64,000 nt of DNA from Pohlia nutans. Taxonomy: Eukaryota > Streptophyta > Bryopsida > Bryales > Mniaceae. The DNA lies in NCBI GenBank assembly GCA_022496805.1, contig CM040085.1:45289811-45353810 (forward strand). Direction: 5' to 3'. Positions 22,103 through 32,764 of this stretch are shown piece after piece. The stretch's first letter is position 1. Each line of letters starts with the position of its first letter. The position numbers and the translations under genes are program-made. The notes under the pieces were generated by a model that was not told where the DNA came from, ran no database searches, and saw only the letters and a list, made by a program, of their open reading frames with translations.

Positions 22103-23827
22103 TGTAAACATGGAAAGTTAGTAGGACACTTGTATTTTTGTTCTTTTTGTGTAAATAGGGTTCTCATTACCCTTAATTTTAGTTTTAGTGTGAACTTCTT
22201 TAGGACTTTTAATGTCAAAGTAGTTTTAAACGGTTAGGAAGTTAAGTTGGTTAGACCGGTTTGGGAAGTTACTTTGAGCTTGTAGCTTAGTATTAAGAGA
22301 GTTATGTTTTCTCTTTTTCTCTCTCATTTTTTTTTTTGAGCTTGGAGCGGTATCAGATGTGAGATCTGGCTCCAATTCTTTAGTGCAAACATACTTTGCG
22401 TAATTCTGTGTAAAGACCATCATTTTGGAATAGAAAGCTTAAAGCAGTTTTTGATATAGTTTGTGTGTGTTGTGAAGTTTTTGTGAGTCCCAGTGATTGG
22501 GCAAGTAGTTGTACCTCCTATGAAAGGAGTTGTTTAGTTGTTAAAGCTTAAAGCAATTTTGTTGTTGCAGTGCTTAAAGCAATTTGTGTATGTGTGCTGG
22601 ACAGTAACTGGGGTCTGCTTAAAGCATAGTTAGAGATTGTATGTGCTTAAAGCTATTCAGTCATTATTTGCTTAAGGAAGCTGCAGTGGATCTAAAACAA
22701 AATTTGTGAATGTATGTATGCTTTAGGTCATTGGAATTTGTGTACTACAGGCTGATCCTGTGTAAGAAATTGATTAAGGCTTTGAGCAATTGATTGAGTG
22801 GTTGTAACTGCTTTGAAGCAACTGTTCAATATGATCAGAACACATGTTTTAGTAATATTTGATGTGTATGGATGAGTGTCTGCAACAACAATTGTTGTAG
22901 CTTTGAAACAGCATTGGTAAACGTGTGTTTTTGCTTAAAGCAATTGTTTGAGTTATTAGAACTTGAGTGTGTGCAGTTATAAGTTGAACCTGTGGGAGGA
23001 ATTAATTAAGCTTTGAAGTAATTAGTGATACAGTAACTACTTTAAGCAATAGTTGATGGTGATCAGATTGTGAGCTTTTGGAGCAATAACTGATGGGCAT
23101 GAGTAAGGGAGAGCAATAGTAATTGCAGTGATTTTATGAACTTCAAAGTTGAGACAGTTGAGAAAGAGAGAATTATTTGATAACCTGTTGAAGTAAGGAA
23201 GCTTAAAGCTAATTGTAGTATGTTAGTGCTATAAGCACTAAGCTGTATTGTTGTACCTCTGGTGAATGAACTGGTCAAGCTTAAAGCAATTGAGTTTTTG
23301 TGTATATGGAAAGCAATGTGTGTAGGTGGTTGAGAATATTAAAGATGATAGCCTGGTGTTGTAAAGCCTTGAGCAATAAAAGGAACAACATGCTATAAGC
23401 AATACTTGGATACATGAGTGATGAATGAGTGATGCTATAAGCAAATTTGGTGAGGTTATGCCTTGAGCAAATGCAACAAGAAATTGTTACTTTCGTACCT
23501 TGAGCTATATGTTTTGTAATCCCTTCAGGCTAAAAGCTGCCTTTGTTTATAAGCCAACACACTAGGATAAGACAAGGACTGCATATTTGTATTGTTGCAT
23601 TCATAAGTCATGGACAGAAATTAGAGATAGGTTAAAGAGTGTTTCCTATACCTCTATCCAATGGGTTAATTTATCTTTATTTCTCCCAATAATCAAACTA
23701 CAATAGAAAATTACCTCATAAGTGACCTTAATTACGTTACAATAGACTATCTGACCTTCCTTAAACCAAAGAACCTCCACTATACATTTCCTTGGGTGGT
23801 TTATCTACCGAGCTTTTTCGACTAACA
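22103..23827 (+). repeat. 3' LTR (1,725 bp)
   Basis: Pair of the 5' LTR, same TG...CA ends, followed directly by the target duplication TGCTT at 23,828-23,832. Four differences from the 5' copy were seen by eye (near 22,911, 23,229, 23,487 and 23,607). It holds the same eight GCTTAAAGC palindromes at offset 16,240. Confidence 0.93.
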
Positions 23828-23832
23828 TGCTT

Positions 23833-25441
23833 CCTCCCTGGTCAAACTCCATCACAGACAAACACAAAACCTTGCGCCCCTCGAAAACTCCGATCGCCCC
23901 TCACAAGCTTCAGGTCAAAAACTCTGATCGCCCCTCGCGCACTCGGCCCTCGCCCTCGCCCTCGCCCTCGAAACCATCGCGAAACTCCGATCGCCCTGAC
24001 GCGAGACCTCGCCCATCACCATCACCAAACTACAGAAGAGAAACGCTGAGACTGAGACTGGACAGGCTGAGGAACGCCAACGTGACAGGTCGGGAACGCC
24101 AACGTGGTTGGGAATGCCAACGTGGACAGGTTCAGAACGCCCTCGCCATAGTGACGTGGACCCCTTAAAAATTCTCGGTCCCCGCGTTTTCCGGGACAGC
24201 GTTGAAAAAAAATTTGGGGTCATAGTGCGAATATAATAAAATTTGTATCATATGTGAAGACATAGTAATGCCATTCTTGCACATCAACTGAAGCAAAAAA
24301 AAATTTGATGTCATCCCTGAAATCAGTACATCTGTACAAGTGTACATAAAACTAAAAACTTCTTTCATTTCGTCAAATCTACAAATAGTGATATTAAATA
24401 AATGGCTCTAAATCAATCTCTAGAAAGAATCTTGAGGTACCACATAGCTGACATGAATTAATATCCATTAAAAATAAATAAATGGCATGCGTGCTTCAGA
24501 GTAGGGCATTTTTTTCGTGCAAAAGCGACGATATAGAATGTTGTAGTGGTGCTCCATATTTTAACATTCACCCACATTTTGGATAGAAGATATCACATAT
24601 TCATAATTTTGTATTATTTTCATCCACAATCTGGTGATTTCATCCAAGATATTTTTCTAATTTGAAGTTTCCGTTAATAGAATTCATGGTTTATGGCCAT
24701 TTTTTAGCCAGATTTTTTTTGGTTTGTTTGTTTTTATTTTTTTATTTTTATGGGCAATCAGATGATATTTCGCTCAAAAAACAAACCCCTGCTTCAGAGC
24801 TCCAAGATTGTAGTTCAAGAGTTCCAATGCACAGACTGAGCTCTAAAAACTAGGACAAGCCATTTACATCTGAGATTTTAGACTTTTAGTACTGGAACTG
24901 AAAGTGCGCACCAATTTCACTGAAATCCATCATTTCGATGAATATGGGGTAAGTTCTAGGAATTAACCCCCAAAGACCAAGAACCACAAATCGTACCACA
25001 TATTTTATTTTTAACATTTTTTGAGTAGGTCTTATTTTAAATTATGTGGACTTCCTTTTATTCAAATTTATTTGTTTATTGACAAACACATGCAATGTTC
25101 TTCACTAACTCCACTGACATAAAATTTGGTCCGAATTGACTGAAACTTATGTTTTTCACAATATGATCCGTTGAATTTGGCAATTTAAAAATATAACTCC
25201 TTTAGTTCTTTAGGGGTTTCAAAACTGGTTCAACCCTGTGGTTACCATAAGTCGGCAAGAGCAACTTAGAATAACACTCGGAAAGACATTGGAATGTCTT
25301 TAAAGCCATGGCGTTGTAACTTGTAAGCACCTGTTTGTACATTAAAAACTTTTAAAAAGTATTGAAACAATTTCTATTTATTTTTTATTTTTGAAGCAAC
25401 AAGACGCTTTATTCCGTTGAAAGAACAAGAAACATCACAGT
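23833..25441. other. Gene-free flank, first C-rich then AT-rich
   Basis: The first 350 bases are C-rich with a CCTCGC repeat (about 23,944-23,970) and continue the C-rich DNA left of the retrotransposon. A sequence at about 24,226-24,256 nearly matches about 2411-2441. The remainder to 25,440 is AT-rich; I see no gene, RNA or clear element. Confidence 0.45.
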
Positions 25442-25766
25442 GAACCAAGAGTAAAAGCCCTGGCGAAAGAATTTTTAAGTTTTCGAGCACTAAGCATAAT
25501 ATTATACAAAAACACCCATATTGGGTCTGCGCAAGGACCAAGTAAGTTGATCAATCCGGGTGCCAAAGAAGTCTGTTTGAAGCTAGATGCTGTCAAATTT
25601 CGAAAAAAACCGGGCAGCCTTGGCAAGATGGAGATCAACCAGAGTAAAAGTCTTCAACCAGGCCATGTGTACGTGATTAATGAAGTAGTCCCAGAGAATC
25701 ACCTCAAGTTTGGGAAGATTCCATTCGTCCCAAGCAAAACAAACAGCGTTGCGGTCCAGCCAGCTA

Positions 25767-25938
25767 CACTACTAGAAAATCCAACTAATCTGTTGATTCA
25801 GTCGCATTGATCAGGGACACTTTTCTGTTGATTTGGTTGATTTTTTGTTCAAATCAACAGATTGCTGTTCAAATCAACAGAAAAGTGTCCCTGATCAACG
25901 CGACCAAATCAACAGATTAGTTGGATTTTCTAGTAGTG
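25767..25938. mobile_element. CACTA-like MITE, family A copy 1 (172 bp, TSD CTA)
   Basis: Perfectly matched ends starting CACTACTAGAAAATCC and ending in the inverse, flanked by CTA on both sides (25,764-25,766 and 25,939-25,941). Terminal repeats run about 30 bp and include ATCTGTTGATT. It is a foldback with inner repeats around GGGACACTTTTCTGTTGATT. It shares its family with the copy at 26,055 and its end sequence with the 1.9-kb element at 3507. Confidence 0.85.
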
Positions 25939-26054
25939 CTAATCCAAATTATGGCGCCACAAAAGAGGGACCACATAGTCGATCCTTTCTTTCTTCAATC
26001 TTTTGGGTAACTTGGAGCCAAGCACGCATTGCTACTAAGTCAAAAGGTGACCAA

Positions 26055-26204
26055 CACTACTAGAAAATCCAACTAATCTGTTGATTCGGTCGCGTTGACC
26101 AGGACACTTTTATGTTGATTTGAACAAAAAATTGACCAAATCAACAGAAAAGTGTCCCGGTCAACGCGACCGAATCAATAGATTAATTGGATTTTCTAGT
26201 AGTG
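26055..26204. mobile_element. CACTA-like MITE, family A copy 2 (150 bp, TSD CAA)
   Basis: Same ends and interior as the copy 117 bp upstream, flanked by CAA at 26,052-26,054 and 26,205-26,207. It is shorter in the loop and diverged in a few positions, so it is an independent insertion rather than a tandem duplication; the target duplications differ. Confidence 0.85.
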
Positions 26205-26577
26205 CAAGGAGTAGCATCCTGCAGAATAACCAAGGCCGTGTACAAGACCGTCAAGGCGAATCTCTAAGTGTGGCAAGTCTTGTCATAGTTGTGGAACTGA
26301 TGAAGGATTGATTTTTCAAGGCCGGCAGTGTAGCTAGTGTATATGGTAGATATCCCGGGTGCAACCTGCACTCTCCAACTGTGAACTGCCACTTCACAGT
26401 GGTAGACTAACCACAAGAGTACAGAATTGAAATTATATTTTTCTTCCTTTCTTGAGCATGAATGGTTACACTTCTGGCTTTTAAGAGAATCTTGCAAGGA
26501 TACTTTAGCTTTAGAAGAATTCCAAACTTTGTGCAAGGACCATATATTGGTGGAGATAATCCAACTGACTGACTATG

Positions 26578-26770
26578 CACTAGTAGGAAATGTGTCGTTT
26601 TTCACTTACTATAAATGAAAAAGGAATGAAACCGCGCCAGGCACATGGGTTGCGTCGACGCTGGTGAGTGGTTTTGGTCACAAGAAGACAGAAATCTAGG
26701 CACAATATTCCGTCATTGTTCACTGTTTCCACAAAGTGGGGAATGAAAAACGACAGTTCTGCTACTAGTG
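26578..26770. mobile_element. CACTA-like MITE, family B copy 1 (193 bp, TSD ATG)
   Basis: Ends CACTAGTAGGAAATG and CTACTAGTG, flanked by ATG at 26,575-26,577 and 26,771-26,773. The inner arms contain TGTCGTTTTTCA and the inverse. The same 193-bp element lies in the opposite orientation at 41,633-41,825. Confidence 0.85.
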
Positions 26771-26773
26771 ATG

Positions 26774-27706
26774 CTTTGATTCCTAAGCATCATCACATGT
26801 GAGTTTCACGTACTTGCAAGCCCACTTCATGAAGTTCAAAATCCCAGCCAAATTCACAGCTCTAAATAATTACATTGAGGTACGTTGAAGGTGATTTCTT
26901 ATCAAGGTGTTCATTACAAGCTGAGAAACTTGAGTGGCTCTGGTCATTCAGTGACCAGATTGGATTCAGTCTGTATATTTATCTGCCAGTACCCGTCATG
27001 GTGACGCTAATATCCGATCTGTCATTAGCTGCAGTCAACGTCTTTTTTCTGGCTATATTTCGCTAAATTCTTCTACAAAATATGACATTTCTCTTTCGGT
27101 AAGGAAAAAAATGAGAAAATTTTGAATTTTTTTTGCCAGATTTTCTCTATATTTTTTATGAAGATAGCCAGATTTTGTGAAGAGAACTACCAAAATATGA
27201 AGAAATTCTATCAAAATATGATTGTAAGCTTTAGATTTCGCCAAATATTCTTTCCCAATTTTTTTATGTCGCCAGTTAGGCTTCGAGAAAAAAAACACAG
27301 GAAAAACATTGGCTGTAGTGGTAGAAGCATCTTGACTGATCCTCTAGATAGGACGTGACCCCTAGATTTTTTAGTAGTCAGCATTCGTCACTCTTACATC
27401 ACATTGATGTTGTACTGTACAGATGTAAGAATGGGAAATGTAGCTTCAATCCAACAAGGTGAAATCGAATGGCGTGCTGAGCTCCGCGTTACGCGGTGTG
27501 GAGAGGTTGTGTGAGGGAAGGCAACCATGTTGCCTGTGAATGTGTGACTGTTGTAAGGGTGTGGCGTAGGAAGTACTAGTAGATCTAAGCACAGGTTTGC
27601 AGGCTGGGCTGCAACAACGTGGTTCTTGGAGAAATGAGCACAAGATCAGATCGTACTAGGCGTAGATTGTTGGATCTCGCCGGAATGATGGTATGTTGGC
27701 ATCACA
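26774..27706. repeat. Dispersed repeat R1, copy 1, with AT-rich insert; no gene
   Basis: From about 26,960 the sequence runs CTGTATAT...ATCTGCCAG...CCCGTCAT, TAGCTGCAGT, then CTTGACTGATCCTC, GTCAGCATTCGTCACTCT and ACATCACATT to about 27,430. The same ordered blocks recur at about 44,828-45,010 and 48,367-48,560. In this copy about 270 bp of AT-rich DNA (27,040-27,310) separates the blocks. No gene is seen to 27,706. Confidence 0.55.
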
Positions 27707-30700
27707 TTGGGGTTTCTATTTTCTTCGATCTGTGAGGTCACTTGTGCAGGAGTGCAGGCTGGGCTGCCTCCACAATCTGTGCATAGATTCTACGACACAC
27801 TACTCACCACACCTTACAAAGACACCACCACCCGAACTCCTCTTCTCCACACCGCAGACAACAAGCAACCAATGACAACAACGACACCAAGATTTCCATC
27901 CAGGCTTGAATCTTTCTCTTCCCTCTGTTGCATTCTACATTGTATCATTTCCCTGCTTTTGATTACCTCAGATCTATTTACTAACAACATCTTTGAGCAA
28001 GATCTAGTTTTTAAATCTTGTACTGCTATTTTCAAAGTACCTAGATCCAACACGATACCGTCACGCTGCCACCAAACTAGTACGCTGCCCAAGAACCGAA
28101 GTGGAAAACATGTTCCAAGCTCTGCAACTGCCTCACCAGCCGAAGACCGGGCCTGCAACCGCATCATCGCAACATGTCAACACTGCGCTACCCAAAACGA
28201 GCGAAACTACACCAAAGACACAACAACGCATGTGAAAACACCCAACCAGGTACGAGGTTCTCTAAAACCTACAAACCACAATATTCTAACAAACAAACAT
28301 GATCAGGCTCGCAGGGAGAACAACAACAGACTAGTACCAAAACTGCAGAAGCGATCCCCAACAAACAACGAGAACTGCAAGTGCAGTAGAACTTCAAATC
28401 GGAGCAGGTGGAGTGTTCGACATGGATACGCAGCAGAAGCAAATAGTACAGCCGCAACAGTTGGTGTGGACAATGAACTCCCCCAAGCAATCAAGGACAC
28501 AAGACGCAAGCAAGCAAGATCTCTAGGACGAATGCAAGGAACGAAGCGCGATGGTGTGCAGGCAAGCTGCCAAACTAGAACGACGGCATACCGGCAAAAT
28601 GGAGAGCAACGCCAACAACCGCAGCATCACAGGTCCAAGTGCGACCACAATGCCTGCCCCTACTGCGACACCAACGCCAGCCTCTGCTTCGACGACAAAG
28701 CCAGCCCCAGCTACGACCGCAAAGTCAGCCTCAATCACGGCAAAACCAACCGCCCCCGCCACGATCTCTACAAAACATCGGCGCGACCCCGACAGCCCAC
28801 GACGCCCTCGATAGCCCTCGTCAGCCCTCGACAGCCATCAACAGCCATCAACAGCACTCGACGCCCCCGACACCCTCGACAAACCCCAACGCCCGCAGCG
28901 CCATCGACGCCTGCAGCGCCCTCGACGCTCGCAGCGCCCTCGACGCCCGCAGCGCCATCGACGCCTGCAGCGCCCTCGACGCCCGCAGCTCCATCGACGC
29001 CCGAAGCGCCATCAACACCCGCAGCGCCCTCGACGCCCGTAACACCCTCGCCACCCTTGTCAGACATGAACGCCTTCGCCCTGCCTCCAATCCAGTTACG
29101 AGAACTTCAAACGCACCAACACTACCAAGCGCAGCAAGGTCCACCGACAATGAACGAGGATGACATGCAGGAGAAGGTGTGGGCAGATAGTTGCCCTTGC
29201 CAAGCAACGCGCTCACACAAACTGCCAGATAATCCGAGTCAAAGTGCAGCACGATGGGAGAAGAGACAAAAACCCAAGAAGATGCCAACCTCGGCAGCAC
29301 CAGCACACGCGGCCAAGAAAAAGGGGAGGAAGCAGCTCGTGAATGCACCCCAGGCCCCAATTCGCAAAAGATTTCAACCGCTGGCAACATCGTGCTGCAC
29401 AAAATCCCAGCATATCCATGAGAAGAATCATGAGCAACAAATACAAACCCAACTTAGAATCCCACAGCCTGGCGACCATCATGCAGGACCTCCGAACCTC
29501 AAAAACATCGTGCAAGGCCTCGATGGAAACCCTGAAATTACGAGCGTGATTTCATCACGTACGACAACCCAAAACCTAAATAAACCTGCCTCGACCATGC
29601 CAGGAGCTGAAAAAGAGTCAACAAACCCTAAAGTTGCTCCGAAAGTACCTGGTCCACAAACACGACGCCCCCAAAACGCCGATTCCGACTTGAGAAGAAA
29701 TTACGGCTTTTGTGAAAGCCTGGCAGCGCACACCATCAGAACCCAATTGAAGGAAAACGACACAGCAATGCAGAGAATGCCGCAACCCCAACGGAGCAAT
29801 AACGACAACGTGACAGCTCCCAGGATAAACACCCACGAATGCCCTCAACCGCACTACCCAGCTTATAAGCTGCCGAGGTTCAATTTCTCCTCACTTCTCT
29901 TTGATGCGCTTAACCACTACTCGCTACCAATATTTTCTTCCTCCTCCCCTTATTGTAAACTCCGCCCCCTCTCTAGTTTCAATATCAGCTCTTCCAGCAG
30001 CTTCAGTCCTCATTCACCTACTTCCTGCCACCCCCTGTGCCTCCAAGCTGCGTACTGTAACACTCCCCTACTTCCCAGACTTCACCATTCTCACTCTCTA
30101 TCTTCCTCACCACCGTTGTACAAGCCACAGGGCCATAGAACAATAGTACACTTGCACAAAGGAGCATCTCAGCCCACACGGAAGAAGCTGCCTGGACACA
30201 TTGCGGAAAAAAAGCTGCTTGCCAACATTGCCGAAGAGGAGCTGTCTGCCTGCCTTGCTAGAAGAACACATGCTGGTGCGGAAGAGGAACTGCTGAAGGA
30301 AGGACATTACTGGAGTGAAGCGGATGCAGGCAAGCTTCACCCAAGCCCAAGACAGAAAGGTAAGTATATTTCTCTCACTCACCGCTTCGACGCTTTTCCT
30401 AGGAATTTTAAAGCTTCTATGGCTTATTTTGAAAGCCTAGATATTTGTACTTTGAACATTATGAGAAAGGACCAAACCCAAGTGTGTATGCATATTGTCT
30501 TAGTTCTGATCTTGATGGATTTGAATGACAATCCTTGCCGCATTATTAGAAACAACTCCATGTATTGGAAGATGCTTGTTTTGCTTTGCAATCTCAATCA
30601 TAAGGATTATAGTATGTGTTGTATTTGTATGAACAATCGCGATAGTAATATCTACTGTATTTACACTACTGTGATAAAGGATATTGCCCGTAATAATGCT

Positions 30701-31033
30701 ATGAATGTGTGTAGTAGATTAGCAGATATGTCTTCTCTAATAATTAGCAAACATTGTAGGACTAGCAATCCCAACTGCAATATTTCTATTAGCAAAAATA
30801 CTACAAATATCTTTTTCTTAATAGTCATACCCTGTGCGGCCCCACAAGTTACATTGTGGGGAGGGGATATGTACACCCAATCTGATAAAACTTATGTTAC
30901 GCTTCTTAAAATTTGCCCTTATTTGTATGAATACTTGTATAACGTTAACCATTCTTACAACTTTACCATAGTAAAACTCACTCACAAAACTTATATCTCC
31001 TTCTCAATGATTATACTCCACTCAGCCCCATAA
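27707..31033 (+). other. Uninterrupted 1,108-codon frame of unknown meaning, upstream of and in frame with LINE ORF1
   Basis: A single frame stays open for 3.3 kb and is closed by TAA (31,031-31,033), after which the same frame leads directly into LINE ORF1. That length is very unlikely by chance. The translation is not recognised: Ser/Thr/Pro/Gln-rich first, a low-complexity Ala-Pro-Ser-Thr run encoded by an 18-bp minisatellite, then a less biased part. A strong candidate intron (30,360-31,134) covers its last fifth. It could be an extra 5' ORF or leader of the LINE, a host exon, or low-T DNA that avoids stops. No domain, and the real start is unknown. Confidence 0.35.
28892..29053 (+). repeat. 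18-bp minisatellite, nine units
   Basis: Nine head-to-tail units of the form CCCGCAGCGCC(C/A)TCGACG with scattered substitutions. Unit length is a multiple of three, so all frames stay open and the main frame reads repeated Ala-Pro-Ser-Thr-Pro-Ala. Related CCCTCGAC motifs extend about 100 bp upstream. Confidence 0.85.
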
Positions 31034-31134
31034 ATTAAGTTGTGGGGAGGAGTAAACCATGAGATAAAAAGGAGAGATTTCTTACTTTACAAAATCCATA
31101 AAAACCTTTTAACACAAAGTTTTGTTATTTTCAG
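30360..31134 (+). other. Candidate intron ending two bases before the LINE ORF1 start codon
   Basis: The donor AAAG|GTAAGTAT is a near-perfect plant 5' splice site and TTTTGTTATTTTCAG| is a strong polypyrimidine-AG acceptor. The ORF1 ATG begins at 31,136, one base after the first exon base. The segment is clearly more AT-rich than the DNA before it. It contains two related hairpins (30,840-30,861 and 31,026-31,047). Splicing would place the upstream frame out of frame with ORF1, making upstream sequence a leader. Seen from splice consensus only. Confidence 0.45.
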
Positions 31135-31135
31135 C

Positions 31136-32764
31136 ATGTCTCAACGCCCCACTAGCTCCACCTCCTCTCAAAGATACAAAGACAAGCTCCAAGCCTTAGA
31201 CAATGACCCGGATGTAGAAATGATTATAACTCAGAAACGCACCTCTAACTCATCTCAAGCTGTCACAAGCCAAAAGAAGGCTAAGGGCAAATCAAACTCC
31301 GGTTTGAAACGCCCTCCCTTTTGGCTTGGGTATCAAGCAATGAATTGGACAAACCGTGGAAAAGGTTACCCCATGGATAGTAACGAACCTGTAGCAACGC
31401 TTGTTAAGAATGGGATGAGAGAAAAGGAAGCTAAGGAATGTCAATTAGCATTGATCTCCTTCCCATTTGTCACTAAAAAGGAATGGCCCAACTCACGGGA
31501 AGATGGCAAGGATGGCCAACACTTCAACCTCACACAGATTCCATCTGATGTTGAGGTTGATAAGTATGGTTTCTCCTATGATTACCAAATCGCCATCCTC
31601 TTCGAGATGGGGGAAAAGGAATGGGAAAAAAAAATTATCATGTCACTAGTAGAAGAGAGACTCAAAGAAATGAACATTGTACTTGGGGATATCATTGGGG
31701 AACCCATTGCCATCATGTGCTACCACAAATCCACTAAGTGGAGCGGGGTTATCAAGTTGCACTTGAAAAACCCCGAAATTGATGGAGTGGGCCTTCTCCA
31801 AGGATTAAGACCATTCATCCTCCAACTTGACAATGAGAAGTTCAAGAGAGGAAAAATTTGTAAAACTTACGACTCCCTTGCTTTGAACAACCTCTTATCA
31901 GTCAAAGTAACAAGTGCAGAACTAGAGCACAAGGAATGGTATGAACTCTATGAAAAAATACTAGTGGAAAGTTTCAAAAGAGGGATGGAGTATGAGATAA
32001 CGAATGTTCAAAAAAAGAAAGAAAACCTCTTTGCTTGGGTAGTAGCAGCATCTCCCGAACAAGCTCAAAAAATGAAAGAACATCAAATCACGTACAACCA
32101 CGAGATCTTAGAGGGGAAAATTGCAGATCGTGCAAACACAAAAGATGACATTGCAAGGAAGAACGCACTCATCCTTATTGCCAAGAATCTCAACAAAACA
32201 AAGAGTGTTGAAGAAATAGAAGCAAGCATCGAAACTCACATGGGACTAAGAAATGCGGTGAGCTTCTTCTTCAAACGTGACGAGAAGAATGGTAAACACT
32301 TAGGCTCATGCAACATTCAATGCCTCAACGCTACAGTGTACAAAACGTTTGTCAAGAAGTCTGCAAAACTTCTTGGCAAACACGTAGAATTTACTGCACA
32401 TCCTAGGAGTCTCGATGGTGCAAACGCCCCCAATGCTGCTGAACTCACAAGGCTAGGGTTCAGTGATGTGAACACTGCCCTAGCAAACACCATAGAAGCA
32501 ATAGGAAATTCCGCAAAAGAGACACCTCAAACTGACATTATGAAAGAAATAGTCGGAATTAGAGAAGAAATCTCCACCATGAAGAAAGAACTCCGCAGCG
32601 AACAACAACAAATCGCAGAGAAAGCAGTGGAGAAATCATCATCAAGCCTCACAGCGCAAATGACAATCCTTAGAAGACAACTTGCTAGTACTATGCAAGC
32701 CTTGGACGAGAAAAGTGGCAATACTCTAGCCATTGAAGATGGCAACATGGACACGTCAAACTAA
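31136..32764 (+). CDS. LINE ORF1 protein (542 aa), probable RNA-binding protein
   Basis: I choose the ATG at 31,136 because it starts a Ser/Thr/Lys-rich N-terminus directly after a strong acceptor site; the open frame extends further up but without an ATG in reach. Residues about 342-425 fit an RRM-like fold: a hydrophobic strand (NALILIAKNL), helix, strand with aromatic run (AVSFFFKR), helix, final strand. Residues about 462-527 are a likely coiled coil (IREEISTMKKEL...). No zinc knuckle is seen. ORF1 proteins bind LINE RNA and form the RNP for retrotransposition; many plant L1 ORF1 proteins use RRMs and coiled coils. Intact. RRM assignment is by eye. Confidence 0.65.
   Translation: MSQRPTSSTSSQRYKDKLQALDNDPDVEMIITQKRTSNSSQAVTSQKKAKGKSNSGLKRPPFWLGYQAMNWTNRGKGYPMDSNEPVATLVKNGMREKEAKECQLALISFPFVTKKEWPNSREDGKDGQHFNLTQIPSDVEVDKYGFSYDYQIAILFEMGEKEWEKKIIMSLVEERLKEMNIVLGDIIGEPIAIMCYHKSTKWSGVIKLHLKNPEIDGVGLLQGLRPFILQLDNEKFKRGKICKTYDSLALNNLLSVKVTSAELEHKEWYELYEKILVESFKRGMEYEITNVQKKKENLFAWVVAASPEQAQKMKEHQITYNHEILEGKIADRANTKDDIARKNALILIAKNLNKTKSVEEIEASIETHMGLRNAVSFFFKRDEKNGKHLGSCNIQCLNATVYKTFVKKSAKLLGKHVEFTAHPRSLDGANAPNAAELTRLGFSDVNTALANTIEAIGNSAKETPQTDIMKEIVGIREEISTMKKELRSEQQQIAEKAVEKSSSSLTAQMTILRRQLASTMQALDEKSGNTLAIEDGNMDTSN

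Larger units (their letters stand above)
5863..23827 (+). mobile_element. Complete Ty3/gypsy LTR retrotransposon, Tat/Athila-like, 17,965 bp, coding-defective
   Basis: Two 1,725-bp LTRs with TG...CA ends flank a 14.5-kb interior, and TGCTT at 5858-5862 and 23,828-23,832 is a perfect 5-bp target duplication. After the 5' LTR comes a primer site of tRNA-Asp type; before the 3' LTR is a purine-rich tract. Order inside is leader frames, gag with zinc knuckles, aspartic protease, RT, RNase H, integrase, a 2.7-kb non-coding block, then an extra large frame. PR-RT-RH-INT order places it in Ty3/gypsy; the primer site, long LTRs and extra 3' ORF fit the plant Tat/Athila groups. The LTRs differ at only about four positions by eye, so insertion is recent, but gag-pol has several disabling lesions. 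Probably moved by proteins from another copy. Confidence 0.93.
25442..26260 (-). pseudogene. Decayed LINE ORF2 C-terminal region, interrupted by two CACTA-like MITEs
   Basis: Read on the minus strand and ignoring the two MITEs, one frame gives IIWISWLDRNAVCF followed by a W/F/L-rich helical stretch. This matches the 'W..W..RN...F' signature found near the end of many plant LINE polymerases, after the zinc-binding region. The upstream half switches frame and contains stops. The opposite strand is also open across the same joined segment, giving a tidy but unrecognised frame; I treat that as a shadow, though it should be tested. The MITEs at 25,767-25,938 and 26,055-26,204 both landed in this relic. 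Confidence 0.35.

Noticed and set aside
25547..26240. Plus-strand gene split by two MITEs
   Set aside because: The joined plus frame is open, but it has no recognised family, whereas the minus strand shows a LINE-type motif; the plus frame is probably a shadow. Not excluded.
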